Assembly: GCF_003967555.1 (NCBI RefSeq)
Contig: NZ_BIFS01000001.1
Coordinates: 868,001 to 932,000, forward strand
Source: Dictyobacter kobayashii
GTDB lineage: Bacteria; Chloroflexota; Ktedonobacteria; Ktedonobacterales; Ktedonobacteraceae
Direction of reading: 5' to 3'
Length of the DNA stretch: 64,000 nt
This document shows, in pieces, positions 1 through 11,009 of this stretch. Numbering within the stretch: the stretch's first letter is position 1; every line of letters starts with the position of its first letter. The translations under genes were made by a program, and so were the position numbers. Below the pieces are notes generated by a model. The model did not search any database. It saw only the letters and a list, made by a program, of their open reading frames with translations, and was not told the DNA's origin.

Positions 1-1286
1 ACGGCGACCCCGCGTGGCCAGAACTGTCAGGGTCATATTTTCAAATGAGATCGTGTCTCCCACTCCTGGAATCTTATCCAACTGCGCATAGACAAAGCCG
101 CCCAGCGTCTCGTAGTCGCTATCGTCCATGTGGGTGCCCATCAACTCATTGAAATCATAGATGCTCATCTTGGCGTCGATGATATATTCATTTTCATTGA
201 CAACCTCAACCAGTTTCTCTTCATGGTCATATTCGTCCTGAATATCTCCCACGATCTCTTCCATCAAATCTTCGATAGTGACCAGTCCAGCAACCGAGCC
301 ATATTCATCGATCACCATGGCCATGTGGGTTCGGCTCTGACGCAGTTCGCGCAAGAGATCATCCAGTTTCTTGGTCTCTGGCACACAATAGGCGCTACGT
401 ACTAGATTGTGGACTGGCAGTGAACCATGATTCTCACGCAACTGACGCAGCATATCCTTGGTATAGAGGATACCCAGGATGTCATCTACGCCCACGGAAG
501 CTTCGTAGACCGGGATACGCGAGAACCCACCTTGCATGGCCAGGTCTACCGCCTGGTTAACCGTGGCAGTGCTGGGCAGGCTCACCATGTCAATACGCGG
601 AACCATCACTTCACGTACGGTGGTATCCGCGAATTCAAAGATGCTGCGAATCATCTCGGTCTCTTCTTCTTCAAGCACACCCTCTTCTTCACCCACCGTG
701 ACCAGCAGGCGTAGCTCATCTTCTGTAATGAAAGGCCCCGATGCTTCATGTGGCCACCCAGAAGCCGTACCAGACCTGCTGTCACAGCACTGAGTATCCA
801 GACGATTGGCCGTAACACCCAGGCAGTGGCACGCACAGGATCAATGAAGAAACGCGCCCAGCGCAGCGGATTTTGTACCGCGGCCGTCTTGGGTGAGATT
901 TCACAGAAGATCAACACAATCAGTGAAGTAGCAACAGAAGAAATCACTTCGCCAAAGGAGGCGGAGAAGAAGCGCAGCGTTAAGACTGTCGCCATACTAG
1001 ACGCCACAACCACAGCAACGCTGTTTACGATCAGAATCGTCGAGAGGAAAACATTTGGTTCAGCTAACAAACGCTCAATTTTGAGCATCTGTTTATCACC
1101 TTCCTCGACCAGGTTTTTCAGCTTAATGCGATTGACCGAGGTAAAGGCTGTTTCAGCGGCTGAAGCCAATGCACAGAGCACTAACATTACCAGCATAATG
1201 ATCAGCTGGAGCCAGGCCTGTGCATCGAATTGTGAAACATGAAAATTGATATTGGCGGCTAAGCTCGATAAGCCAGGGCCGTCCAT
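1..1286 (-). CDS. HlyC/CorC family membrane protein (DUF21 + CBS pair), partial, frameshifted
   Basis: This is a membrane protein of the hemolysin C/CorC type, a family linked to magnesium or cobalt efflux. The N-terminal 200 residues hold a DUF21 membrane domain with several hydrophobic segments and the typical SAAETAFTSVNRIKLK stretch. After a break, the frame continues with EEEGVLEEEETEM, a CBS pair (VREVMVPRIDM, SRIPVYEAS, MAMVIDEYGSVAGLVTIEDL) and the start of the C-terminal CorC_HlyC domain, cut by the window edge. The break is at 734-739: one G is missing from a G run, because adding it gives HRGPFITEDEL. It starts 8 bases after the glmU stop on the same strand, so the two are probably cotranscribed. 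Confidence 0.88.
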
Positions 1287-1294
1287 ATGAGCAC

Positions 1295-2730
1295 CTATTC
1301 CTTTTTGCCACCATCCGCCGCTTCATCTTCCAATGAAGGCAACGTACGCACATGTCGTGCTGGAACACCATACACTAACGCGTGGGGTGGAACGTCTTTA
1401 TTAACTAACGAGCTGGCCCCGGTCATGGCGTGTTCACCAACGGTTACAGGGGCACAAACACGGTATCACACCCGATAAAGGCACCATCACCAATAGTGGT
1501 ATGATATTTTTCTTTGGTGAGTCCGTTATAGTTGGAGGTAATCGTGCCGGCACCAATGTTGACATGTTCGCCAACGGTTGCATCACCTACATAACTAAAA
1601 TGATGGACATCTGTCTCAGCGCCAATGTACGAATTTTTGACTTCTCCAAAGTTACCCATACGTACACCACGGGCCAGGTGTGCACCCGGTCGGCAGTGGC
1701 TGAATGGGCCCATACTCACCTCATCTTCTAATACGGATTCTTCCAGTGCCGAGTTACGAATAACACAGCGCTCTCCGATTGAAGATTGATAAATAGTAGT
1801 CCCCGGGCCAATGCGGCACCATGATCCAATGGTAGTCTTTCCGGTGATCATCGTCCCTGGTAAAACAACGGTATCGGTCCCAATGGAGACTTCTTCATCG
1901 ATATAGGTCGAGGCTGGATCGATAATGGTTACGCCGGCATACATATGCCTTTCAAGGATACGCCGCCGCATCACTTGCTCGGCCTCGGCCAGCTGCACGC
2001 GATTATTTACACCCAGTGTCTCATCCAATGAGCCACGCACGGTCGCAATGCGACGCTCTTGCACCCCCGCGACGGCAATAAGATCGGTCAAATAATATTC
2101 ACCACTGGCATTGCGCGGCAGGGCGTGCAGAGATTCCCAGAGCCATGCCCGCTCAAAACAGTAGACGCCAGAATTTACTTCTGTAATCTGCAGTTGCTCA
2201 GGTGTGGCGCGCTTGACCTCTACAATTTCCCGCACATCTCCATGGCTATCACGTACGACACGCCCATAATCAGAAGAAGGATCAGCATCGGCGGTCAGAA
2301 ATGTTACGGTCGCCTGCTGGGAAAGATGTTCAGCCAGCACACTGGCCAGCATCTCACTTCTTACCAGCGGCGTATCACCATAACAAACAAGCACAGTATC
2401 GGGTAAAGGCGCAAGTGCGTCAACGGCCTCCTGAGCCGCCAGGACAGCGTGACCAGTACCTAACTGCTCATGCTGCATCGCATACTGACAGCGCTCTCCA
2501 AAAGCGGATAAAATCTGTTCTGCCTCATGTCCCAAAACCACAATAGGACGCTGTGTTGCAACACTTTCGCGCCAGGGAGCAAATACAGAGGTAGAGGGGA
2601 TCGCCTCAACAGATTTCAGCACATGTGACAATAGCGGCTGGCCAGCCAATGGATGAAGGAGTTTTGACAACGTTGAACGCATCCGCGTACCTTTGCCTGC
2701 TGCAAGGACTACGGTCGCATATGTATTCAT
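1295..2730 (-). CDS. glmU: Bifunctional UDP-GlcNAc pyrophosphorylase / GlcN-1-P acetyltransferase GlmU (frameshifted)
   Basis: GlmU makes UDP-N-acetylglucosamine for the cell wall. The N-terminal nucleotidyltransferase domain has VVLAAGKGTRM near residue 6 and the K of LSKLLHPL. The C-terminal half is a left-handed beta-helix of hexapeptide repeats with NFGEVKNSYIG and GTITSNYNGL. The frame breaks after CDTVFVP at the G run 1449-1452: adding one G restores PVTVGEHAMTGASSLVNKD and a normal C-terminus ending at 1295. The ATG at 2730 is chosen because the family begins MNTYATVVLAAG; an in-frame upstream start at 2802 would add 24 unconserved residues. It lies just upstream of the HlyC/CorC gene on the same strand. 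Confidence 0.92.
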
Positions 2731-3006
2731 AGTTTGTTTTGCAAACCCTTTATATTCTTTAATATGTATTACCTGGAGGATACATGAGAAACGGATCGCC
2801 ATTCGCCCATGTAGATCAGCTTAATTCCTAATTTTACACATGTATAGTACACGAAATGGCACCCGCTGTCAACATAATATTGCGCTTGCCGACCTGTCCC
2901 TTGACGCTTGCTGAGCAGAGTGATATGCTCATTTACAGCGCAATGATGCGCAATAGTTACAACAAAAATCCTATTCTATCATCGTTGTTGAGAGGATATA
3001 GATACT

Positions 3007-4613
3007 ATGGCTGTCATCGAAACCCATGTAGATCGTCATAGCCCAGATTTTGTGGAAAATAGCGCCTATTTTCAGCGACTTATCGAGCAACTAAACCTCA
3101 ATATCCAGCAAGTCCAGCAAGGTGGGGGCGCGGATGCCATCGCGAAACATCGCAAGCGCAACAAATTGCTGGCCCGTGAGCGTATTCAACTACTCTGCGA
3201 TCCCAACACCCCGTTTTTAGAGTTCAGTCCACTGGCAGCCTGGGATATGTATAATAACGATGCTCCAGCCGCGGGTATTGTCACTGGCATTGGCCTGGTT
3301 GAAGGTCAAGAATGTGTGATCGTAGCTAATGATGCGACGGTCAAAGGTGGTACATATTATCCTGAAACGGTCAAAAAACATCTACGTGCACAGGAAATCG
3401 CGCAACAAAACCACCTTCCCTGTATCTACCTGGTCGATTCTGGTGGCGCTTTTCTACCTCTACAGGCCGAGGTGTTCCCCGATCGAGACCACTTTGGGCG
3501 CATCTTTTATAATCAGGCCCGTATGTCCAGTCTGCGCATTCCACAGATTGCGGCGGTGATGGGTTCCTGCACCGCCGGGGAGCCTATGTTCCGGCAATGA
3601 GCGATGAGACAGTCATTGTGCGTGGCAATGGTACTATCTTTCTGGGCGGCCCACCGCTGGTCAAAGCCGCAACCGGAGAGGAGGTCAGCGCGGAAGAACT
3701 GGGAGGCGCCGATGTGCATAGCCGCACGTCGGGGGTAACCGACCATTACGCTCTCAACGATGAACATGCGCTGGCTATCTGCCGCAGTATCGTATCACAC
3801 CTTAATCGCCGCAAATATGTGCCCTGGGATATTCGCCCGGTAATCGAGCCGCGCTATGACAACAATGATCTGCTCGGTATTGTGCCAGCTGATAATCGTC
3901 GCAGCTACGATGTACGGGAGGTCATCGCTCGCCTGGTGGATGGCAGCGATTTCCATGAGTTTAAAGCTCTGTATGGCACCACCCTCGTTTGCGGGTTTGC
4001 GCGCTTGATGGGCTTTCCCGTCGGCATCATCGCCAATAATGGCATCCTCTTCTCCGAGAGTGCCTTGAAGGCCACCCACTTTATTGAGCTCTGTGTACAA
4101 CGCCAGACGCCTTTGATCTTCTTACAAAACATTACCGGCTTTATGGTTGGACGCCAGTATGAAAATGGTGGTATCGCCAAAGATGGTGCAAAAATGGTGA
4201 TGGCCGTCGCCAATGCAGCGGTTCCTAAGTTCACTGTGATTATGGGGGGCTCTTTCGGCGCTGGCAACTATGGCATGTGTGGACGTGCCTACTCACCACA
4301 TCAACTCTGGATGTGGCCGAATGCCCGTATCTCTGTGATGGGAGGGCAACAGGCTGCTACGGTGCTGGCAACGGTACGCAAAGAAGGATTGGCCGCGCGT
4401 GGGAAAAGCATGAGCCAGGAAGAAGAGGCGAGCTTTATGCAACCTATCCTGGACAAATATGAGGAAGAGGGCAATCCCTATTATAGTACCGCCCGCCTCT
4501 GGGATGATGGTATCATCGATCCGCGCGATACACGCACCGTCCTTGGATTGGGCATCGCCGCTGCGCTCAATGCTCCTATGCCCGAGACGCCATTCGGCGT
4601 GTTTAGAATGTAA
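3007..4613 (+). CDS. liuB: Methylcrotonyl-CoA carboxylase carboxyltransferase (beta) subunit (frameshifted)
   Basis: This subunit transfers the carboxyl group from biotin to 3-methylcrotonyl-CoA in leucine breakdown. Both carboxyltransferase halves are present. The N-terminal half has [15 protein letters not shown] and [13 protein letters not shown]; the C-terminal half has [17 protein letters not shown] and [14 protein letters not shown], with glycine-rich [17 protein letters not shown]. The frame breaks in the highly conserved [18 protein letters not shown]: the G run 3577-3580 is one base short, giving a false stop at 3598. Corrected length is about 535 residues, normal for the family. The pairing with liuC and liuD downstream favours methylcrotonyl-CoA over propionyl- or geranyl-CoA as substrate; that is inference. 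Confidence 0.9.
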
Positions 4614-4765
4614 GCTGTATCCTCAAAATTGGCTGTTACCAGGTATCAGAATATCTCTTCTGTTCCGTGTATCAGTTGAGGGCAGGAGTAGTCATTTCTT
4701 GACCTGAGATAGACATGCTCTTCTTTAAGTAGAAAAATCTTGTCACGAGGGGTACAGCAGAGGTT

Positions 4766-5752
4766 ATGCAACAAATTATTGTCTGGAAGCAGGGATCGTT
4801 GCTGGTCGATTGCTCACGTGAGCAACTGCATGATGCGCTACAAGATCCTCAGGCTATTAGCTGGCTCGATATTCAATCTGACAATCATCTAGAAAAATAT
4901 ACAGACTTACTGACAGAAGAATTTCATTTGCAACCATTAACAATTGAAAAAATCCAGGAAGAGAAAGAGCGCGCTAAATTACTCAGTCAGCATAATTACT
5001 TTTACCTGGTCGTCCATGGATTAGAATTTGATAGCGAGAATATAGAGGCCGGCACACCGAAACTTGATATCGTTTTTAGTAAAAATTTTCTGATCACGGT
5101 CCATCCTACTCGGCTAGCCTGGCTGGAAGAGCTACACCAGACTATCAGTGCAGATCAATCAGAGGATTGCGTAATAGGACAAGGGATCCCCTACCTGCTT
5201 CACGAGATCCTGGATACGCTGGTCGATAGCTATTTTCCAGTACTAGACGATATTGATGACCTGGTTGATGAGTTAGAAAATGCCACCGTTGAGCAGAGTA
5301 ACAATGAGACGCAGAAGCGTATCTTTAGTATGAAACGGGTCCTGGCACAAATGCGCCGCGTCATCAGCCCTCAGGTCGAGGTTTCAAACTCATTGATCAC
5401 ACGCACGGGAGATACGATTCCGACAGAGGTTGAACCCTACTTTGCTGATGTCCATGATCACTTGATACGTACCTTTGAGGTACTCGATTCATATCGTGAT
5501 CTGATGAGTGGCCTATTGGATGTGTATTTAACGACCGTGGCCAATCGTCAAAATGAGATCATGAAACAGCTGGCATTGATCTCAACCATCTTCTTACCAA
5601 TCACCTTTGTAACAGGTGTCTTTGGACAAAATTTTGGACACTCGCCGCAGGTTGAGGCTGATAAGGGTTTCAACTTCTGGTTTGTATTACTGTTTATGGC
5701 ACTGGTAACAGTAGGGCAGATCTGGTATTTCCGTTATCGTAAATGGATTTAA
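4766..5752 (+). CDS. corA: CorA-family magnesium/divalent cation transporter
   Basis: This is a membrane channel-type transporter for Mg2+ or a similar cation, 328 residues, the normal CorA length. The first 260 residues are the cytoplasmic funnel. Two C-terminal membrane helices follow: one ends in the signature loop VFGQNFG, the other is FWFVLLFMALVTVGQIWYF, followed by a short basic tail. The family signature is GMN; here the central residue is Gln (GQN). Its position inside the liu cluster, 152 bases after liuB and 24 before liuC, suggests cotranscription, but no functional link is obvious. Confidence 0.9.
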   Translation: MQQIIVWKQGSLLVDCSREQLHDALQDPQAISWLDIQSDNHLEKYTDLLTEEFHLQPLTIEKIQEEKERAKLLSQHNYFYLVVHGLEFDSENIEAGTPKLDIVFSKNFLITVHPTRLAWLEELHQTISADQSEDCVIGQGIPYLLHEILDTLVDSYFPVLDDIDDLVDELENATVEQSNNETQKRIFSMKRVLAQMRRVISPQVEVSNSLITRTGDTIPTEVEPYFADVHDHLIRTFEVLDSYRDLMSGLLDVYLTTVANRQNEIMKQLALISTIFLPITFVTGVFGQNFGHSPQVEADKGFNFWFVLLFMALVTVGQIWYFRYRKWI

Positions 5753-5776
5753 ACTTCAATTTAAGAAGGAGAGGGA

Positions 5777-6571
5777 ATGGCCGAGAAGTATCAACAATTG
5801 AAGGTTGATTATCGCTCTGGGAATAAGATCGCTGTGGTCACCTTGCAGCGCTCCCAGGTACGCAATGCACTCAATGCACAGTTAATCCAGGAGCTAACAG
5901 CGGTCTTTACCGAGCTGAGCATTGATGAACAATTGCATGCAGTGATCCTGACCGGTGAGGGCAAGGCTTTTTGTGCCGGGGCCGATATCAATATGATGCG
6001 TGAAGCGATAGCTTACACGGCAGAGCAAAATATCGAGGATGCGTTGCGACTCTCAGATATGCTGCATGCGATCAATACCTTTCCCTGTCCAGTCATCGCG
6101 CGTGTCAATGGTGATGCACTGGGAGGTGGAGTGGGACTGCTCGCTGTCTGCGATATTGTCATTGCGACTGAAGGTGCCCGCCTGGCTTTCAGTGAAGTAA
6201 AACTTGGCATTGCACCCGCCGTTATTTCGCCTTATGTCTTGCGAAAAATCGGTGAAAACATGGCCCGCGTCCTGTTTGTCACCGGTGAGCGTTTTAGCGC
6301 GACCCGCGCCCATGAAATCGGGCTGGTACACTCTGTCGTGCCTGCTGAGCACCTGGACGATGCCGTCTCGCGTGCTGTAAATGAATTGATCAGTGGAGGC
6401 CCTCAGGCCATTCGTGCTTGCAAAGCCCTCGCCCTACAGGTCAGCCAGATGAACACAGAAAATGCCCGCCGCTATACGGCTGAAACAATTGCTCATCTGC
6501 GCGTCGGTCCAGAGGGGCAGGAGGGATTGCAAGCCTTCCTGGAAAAACGGCCTCCCCATTGGTTAGGTTGA
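5777..6571 (+). CDS. liuC: Enoyl-CoA hydratase/isomerase, probably methylglutaconyl-CoA hydratase
   Basis: This crotonase-fold enzyme probably hydrates 3-methylglutaconyl-CoA to HMG-CoA, the step after methylcrotonyl-CoA carboxylase. Seen directly: oxyanion-hole segments KAFCAGADINMM and GDALGGGVGLLAVCD, and the catalytic region FSEVKLGIAPAVISPYV. That last segment closely resembles the form typical of AUH/LiuC proteins, which supports the substrate call. Length 264 is normal. AAGGAG lies just before the ATG, and the gene ends 9 bases before liuD, so they form an operon. Confidence 0.85.
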   Translation: MAEKYQQLKVDYRSGNKIAVVTLQRSQVRNALNAQLIQELTAVFTELSIDEQLHAVILTGEGKAFCAGADINMMREAIAYTAEQNIEDALRLSDMLHAINTFPCPVIARVNGDALGGGVGLLAVCDIVIATEGARLAFSEVKLGIAPAVISPYVLRKIGENMARVLFVTGERFSATRAHEIGLVHSVVPAEHLDDAVSRAVNELISGGPQAIRACKALALQVSQMNTENARRYTAETIAHLRVGPEGQEGLQAFLEKRPPHWLG

Positions 6572-6580
6572 TGAGGAACT

Positions 6581-8622
6581 ATGTTCAAGAAAATTCTAAT
6601 TGCCAATCGAGGTGAGATTGCTGTTCGGATCATGGCGACCTGCCGTGAGATGGGCATCCGCAGCGTTGCGGTCTATTCTGAGGCAGATCAAGGCGCCCAA
6701 CATGTACTGTACGCCGATGAGGCTTATTTGATTGGACCTGCATCAGCCAGCCAGAGCTATCTGAATGTGACGGCCATCCTGGAGGTGGCCAGGCGCAGTG
6801 GCGCGGAAGCGATCCATCCTGGCTACGGCTTCCTGTCCGAAAATGCGGACTTTGCTGAGGCCTGCGAACAGGCGGGTATCATCTTTATCGGCCCTTCGGC
6901 CAGCGCGATGCGCTTGATGGGCTCAAAGATTGCCGCCAAACAACTGGCCCGACAGGTCGATGCTCCCACGGTGCCTGGATATAGTGGAGAGAGCCAGGAC
7001 ACACAGGTGCTCCTACAAGAAGCCCTGCGCATTGGTTTTCCCCTGCTTATCAAAGCATCAGCAGGTGGAGGAGGCAAAGGAATGCGCGTCGTACGACAGG
7101 CCGAGGAGTTTCCAGAGCAACTGGCAGGCGCCAGGCGCGAGGCCCAGGCTGCCTTTGGCGATGGGACCGTCTTTCTTGAACGCTATCTACAACAACCACG
7201 CCACATTGAGATCCAGATTCTGGCCGATACGCACGGTAACGTTATTCACCTGGGTGAGCGCGAATGCTCTATCCAGCGCCGCCATCAAAAGATCATTGAG
7301 GAGAGCCCGTCGGTGGCGCTCTCACCAACCTTGCGCTCGGAAATGGGGCACGTGGCAATTCGCATCGCGCAGGCTGCCCATTATGTCAATGCAGGTACGC
7401 TGGAATTTATGCTTGACACCGACTCACATTTCTATTTTCTAGAAATGAACACCCGGCTGCAGGTGGAACATCCAGTCACAGAACTGGTGACCGGCCTGGA
7501 CCTGGTGCGGCAACAGATCCTCGTCGCGGCTGGCGAAGCCCTGACTTTAACCCAGGCAGACATCACACCTCGTGGGCATGCCATCGAGGCACGCCTGTAT
7601 GCTGAAGATCCACAACAACAGTTCTTACCTTCGACCGGGACGATCACGTCCTTTATCAAACCCCAGGGACCAGGCATCCGGCTCGATAGTGGGATTGCGC
7701 CGGGCGATGAGGTGACTCAGTATTATGATCCGATGCTCGCCAAGCTGATTGTTTATGGCGAAGATCGTTCAGCGGCTATTGCTCGCTTGCAGTCGGCCTT
7801 AGAACAATGTGCCATCTTTGGCGTTACCACGAATATTTCACTCTTGCATCGCATCAGCATCCAGCCAGCTTTCTATCGCGGCGAGACCACAACCAGTTTC
7901 CTGGAACTCCATGGCCTGCTCACAAAAGAGAATGGCGATGAGCAACCTCAACTCCCTGCTACAATTCTTATGGCAGCAGCGATCACCGATCTGCAACATG
8001 AGGTAGCAGAGCAGCCATTCCCACCCACCACGCCTACCAGCAATACCTATCAGCAACACAATCCATGGCAAAAGCTGGGTCCGTGGCGTATCGCAGGTGG
8101 TCAACGAACGCTCACCTATATCTATGGAGAGCAAGAATACCAGGTAGCAATCCAACCACTCGCTTCAGGTCAGGATAACTGGCGCATCAGTATTGACCAG
8201 GCAGCAGCACAGGATGTGACAAGCATCCGTGGCAACGACCAGCATCTTGTCTTGCGCTCCCAGGATGGTCAGCAAGCAGTCGTAGTACAGGCTGGCAACA
8301 CAGCAATACAGATTGCCCTGGCAGGACAAAGCTATAAACTGCACAGGCGACAGCCAGTGGAGGTTGATAGCGCCGCCCATGGAACAAGTGGACAACACAA
8401 GCAAAAAAGCCTGACCGCCCTATGGCTGGTACCATTGTCAAAGTTCAGGCCCAGGATGGTGATATAGTAGAAGCGCACCAGGTATTAGTTATCCTTGGCG
8501 CCATGAAAATGGAACATGCTATTACCGCACCCTATGCGGGCAAGATCCAACGTATCCACTATACAGAAGGTGCTGTGGTGCAGGGCGGGGCCGTCATTGT
8601 CGAGATGGAAGAAGAAAGCTGA
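6581..8622 (+). CDS. liuD: Methylcrotonyl-CoA carboxylase biotin-carrying (alpha) subunit (frameshifted)
   Basis: This subunit carboxylates its own biotin and hands it to the beta subunit. The biotin carboxylase part (about residues 1-450) begins KILIANRGEIAVRI and has the ATP-grasp segment IKASAGGGGKGMR and the catalytic stretch FLEMNTRLQVEHPVTE. A variable linker follows, then a biotinyl domain with ILGAMKMEHAI, where the MKM lysine takes biotin. The frame breaks at the start of the biotinyl domain: the C run 8418-8420 lacks one C; restoring it joins SLTAP to MAGTIVKV. Corrected length is about 680 residues. Confidence 0.9.
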
Positions 8623-8715
8623 ACAGTAAAACCGGCTTGTCTATCATCCAGGCCTGCGTCCGGGAGCAGCATCGATCTCAATCGATCATCCTATAGCGCG
8701 AAAGGACAGATAGAT

Positions 8716-9618
8716 ATGCAGGTAGGTTTTATCGGTATCGGAGTTATGGGACGTCCCATGGCACTTAATCTGCTCAAAGCAGGTCATGATGTCGCCATCT
8801 ATGCGCGTCATCCCGAGAAAGCAGAGGTCCAGGAAGTCCTACAAGCGGGTGCTAAGCAAGCGCCATCACCACGAGCGGTGGCGATGGCCTCTGAGATCGT
8901 GATCACGATGGTTCCAAACTCCCCGCAGGTTGAAGAGGTGGTTGCGGGCCCCGGTGGTATTTTAGAAGGGGCGCGCAGAGGCTTAATTATTGTAGATATG
9001 AGTACGATCGCGCCATCCGTCACCCGCGCCCTATCTGAGAAAGCTGCGGCCAAAGGTGTCCATTTCCTGGATGCCCCCGTCAGCGGAGGCTCACAGGGAG
9101 CAGTCAACGGGACCCTCTCAATTATGGTTGGAGGAGAAAAAGAAAGCTTTGAGAGAGCACTGCCCGTGTTAGAAGCGATGGGCAAAAAAGAGAATATTAT
9201 CCATGTAGGTCCCAGCGGTTCGGGTGAAGTTGTCAAACTGATCAATAATATGCTCGTCGGCACTATCGCAGCCGCTACGGCCGAAGCGCTGGTGCTGGGT
9301 GTTAAAGCCGGAGCCGACGTCGCTACCATGGCGAAAATCATTGGCATCAGTACCGGCGCTAGCTGGCAGCTCGCCAACCAGTTTCCTTTACGCGCCTTCA
9401 ATGGTAGCTTCAAGCCCGGCTTTATGACCGACCTGCTGCATAAAGACCTGGGACTGGCCCTCGATCTGGCCGCTGAAAACCAGACATCCGCGGAAATGAC
9501 CGCCCTGGCCCGCCAGCTCTATGAGCAGACCCAGGCCGCCGGTCACGGTAAAGACGACTATACCTCGCTGCTGCAAGTCCTTGAGGAAAAAGCAGGTGTC
9601 GAGGTGCGCACCAAATAA
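8716..9618 (+). CDS. mmsB: 3-hydroxyisobutyrate dehydrogenase family protein
   Basis: This is an NAD(P)-dependent beta-hydroxyacid dehydrogenase, probably oxidising 3-hydroxyisobutyrate in valine breakdown. It has the N-terminal dinucleotide motif GFIGIGVMGRPMA, the substrate motif DAPVSGGSQGA near residue 120, and the catalytic lysine in SGEVVKLINNM near residue 172. Length 300 is normal. Tartronate semialdehyde (2-hydroxy-3-oxopropionate) reductase belongs to the same family and cannot be excluded; the adjacent branched-chain degradation genes favour the first option. It sits 93 bases after liuD and ends 5 bases before a strong terminator. Confidence 0.82.
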   Translation: MQVGFIGIGVMGRPMALNLLKAGHDVAIYARHPEKAEVQEVLQAGAKQAPSPRAVAMASEIVITMVPNSPQVEEVVAGPGGILEGARRGLIIVDMSTIAPSVTRALSEKAAAKGVHFLDAPVSGGSQGAVNGTLSIMVGGEKESFERALPVLEAMGKKENIIHVGPSGSGEVVKLINNMLVGTIAAATAEALVLGVKAGADVATMAKIIGISTGASWQLANQFPLRAFNGSFKPGFMTDLLHKDLGLALDLAAENQTSAEMTALARQLYEQTQAAGHGKDDYTSLLQVLEEKAGVEVRTK

Positions 9619-9623
9619 TTACT

Positions 9624-9683
9624 ATAACCAGACGATAAAAAATCGCCTTCCGAATGGGAGGCGATTTTTTATCGTCTGGTTAT
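9624..9683. terminator. Bidirectional intrinsic terminator
   Basis: Near-perfect 28-base inverted repeat with a 4-base loop, carrying A- and T-runs inside the stem. It separates the converging mmsB-like gene and M50 protease gene; its right end touches the protease stop codon. Confidence 0.9.
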
Positions 9684-10786
9684 TACTGGGCAACTGGCAA
9701 CATACCATGAGATATGGTCATGCCCAGGAAGAGGACTATTACCAGCCCAAAGTATAAGAAGCCCATCAGAATACGGGAGCTAAGTGGAACGTCATAGTAC
9801 GCTTTTGTCTGCGCGTTTTGTGAACTAACACCACGCGTCCACAACTGCATCGCGGCCATAACGACAAAGAGCATGAGCCAGGGATAGAAATTTCCACTCA
9901 GCCACTGCCAGATCTGATACCCCAGCAAGAGGATAAAGCCAATGATCCAGATGCGGCGATCGATGGCGGCCAGGACGCGCCCACCATCAAAGGGCACGAT
10001 AGGAATAAGATTAAACAGGTTTATAAAGAAACCAAAGTAGGCCAGGGATCCCCAGATCGCGCCGAAATGCTGTTGGACCATTAATAGACAGAAACTGGCA
10101 GCCAGTGCACCGGCGATCGGGCCAGCGATACCAACCTCGGCTTCATCTTTGGCGTTTTGCGGCATGCGTCGCATCGTCACAGCGGCCCCAAACAGCGGCA
10201 CAAAAATCATGCCACCCATCGGGATTCCCTTCAACCGCATGACCAGGGCATGCCCCATTTCATGAATGAAGAGCATTACTACCAGGCCGATAGCAAAGGG
10301 CCAGCCAAACAACAGCGAATAGACAAAAACAGAGGCCAGCGCAGAAAAGCCGAATAAGCCAAACTTGAGCAGCCAGCCAAATTTTAGCAATAAGCCACCC
10401 AGCGCCACTAACAATCCACCCAGGCCCGCAGCCCCTTTCTTACGGGCGCCACTCTGGGCCGTGCCGGCCTGCTCCTGCTGGGCAGCATAGTGCTCTATGC
10501 TCTGTGGACCACGATATTCCGGCACTGGCTCCCCATAGTGAGGCTGATACGATGGCTGTTCTGTATAAGGATTGTAAGTCTGCTGTTGATAATTTGGATA
10601 GTTTTCAGCATAAGGATCTGGCGGCGAGCCCGCATATGGATCACGCCATGGGTCAGGCTGAGCAGAAAAGGATGTTGGCTGCTCAGAGGGAGCATGGTAG
10701 TACTCCGGGTGAGCATAATCTATTTCTTGAGCACTCCCATTGTTATCACGATATGTAGAATAATCCTCGGGATTGCTGTTATACAC
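9683..10786 (-). CDS. M50 family (site-2 protease-like) membrane metalloprotease
   Basis: This is a predicted intramembrane zinc protease, 367 residues. The first 120 residues are rich in Tyr, Pro, Gln and Ser without a recognisable fold. Several membrane segments follow. The zinc site HEMGH is near residue 176 (VVMLFIHEMGHALVMRL) and the third ligand motif lies in PFDGGRVLAAID. The start is a GTG at 10786 with GAGG 8 bases upstream. Rhomboid-like roles in regulated proteolysis are known for M50 proteins, but no substrate is suggested by neighbours. Confidence 0.85.
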   Translation of the reverse strand: MYNSNPEDYSTYRDNNGSAQEIDYAHPEYYHAPSEQPTSFSAQPDPWRDPYAGSPPDPYAENYPNYQQQTYNPYTEQPSYQPHYGEPVPEYRGPQSIEHYAAQQEQAGTAQSGARKKGAAGLGGLLVALGGLLLKFGWLLKFGLFGFSALASVFVYSLLFGWPFAIGLVVMLFIHEMGHALVMRLKGIPMGGMIFVPLFGAAVTMRRMPQNAKDEAEVGIAGPIAGALAASFCLLMVQQHFGAIWGSLAYFGFFINLFNLIPIVPFDGGRVLAAIDRRIWIIGFILLLGYQIWQWLSGNFYPWLMLFVVMAAMQLWTRGVSSQNAQTKAYYDVPLSSRILMGFLYFGLVIVLFLGMTISHGMLPVAQ

Positions 10787-10976
10787 AATTATGCCTCATT
10801 TCTGGGTATATAAAAAATGGTGTTGTGCATAAGTTTACCATATAAGTATAAACAGTGAAATTGTCTGCCCTATTCCAAACTATCACCGTGATACCCGTAT
10901 ATCCAGAATTATTGCTCATTTCCCCTGGAAATCTACTCGTATGATCCATTTTCTAGAAGTAAAAAGAAAAGACGGT

Positions 10977-11004
10977 ACAGCGAGGGCAGATTTGCCCTCG
11001 CTGT
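10977..11004 (-). terminator. Intrinsic terminator of the NRAMP gene
   Basis: Perfect 12-base stem (ACAGCGAGGGCA) with a 4-base loop directly after the NRAMP stop. On the minus strand it is followed by a T-rich stretch. Confidence 0.85.
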
Positions 11005-11009
11005 CACTT

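Noticed and set aside
130..714. Plus-strand readings over the HlyC/CorC gene
   Set aside because: They mirror the CBS-domain region of the minus-strand gene, whose match is clear once the frameshift is fixed.
3007..8622. liuB and liuD as genuine split genes
   Set aside because: In both, one added base in a G/C run restores fully conserved motifs, and the same error type recurs in essential genes.
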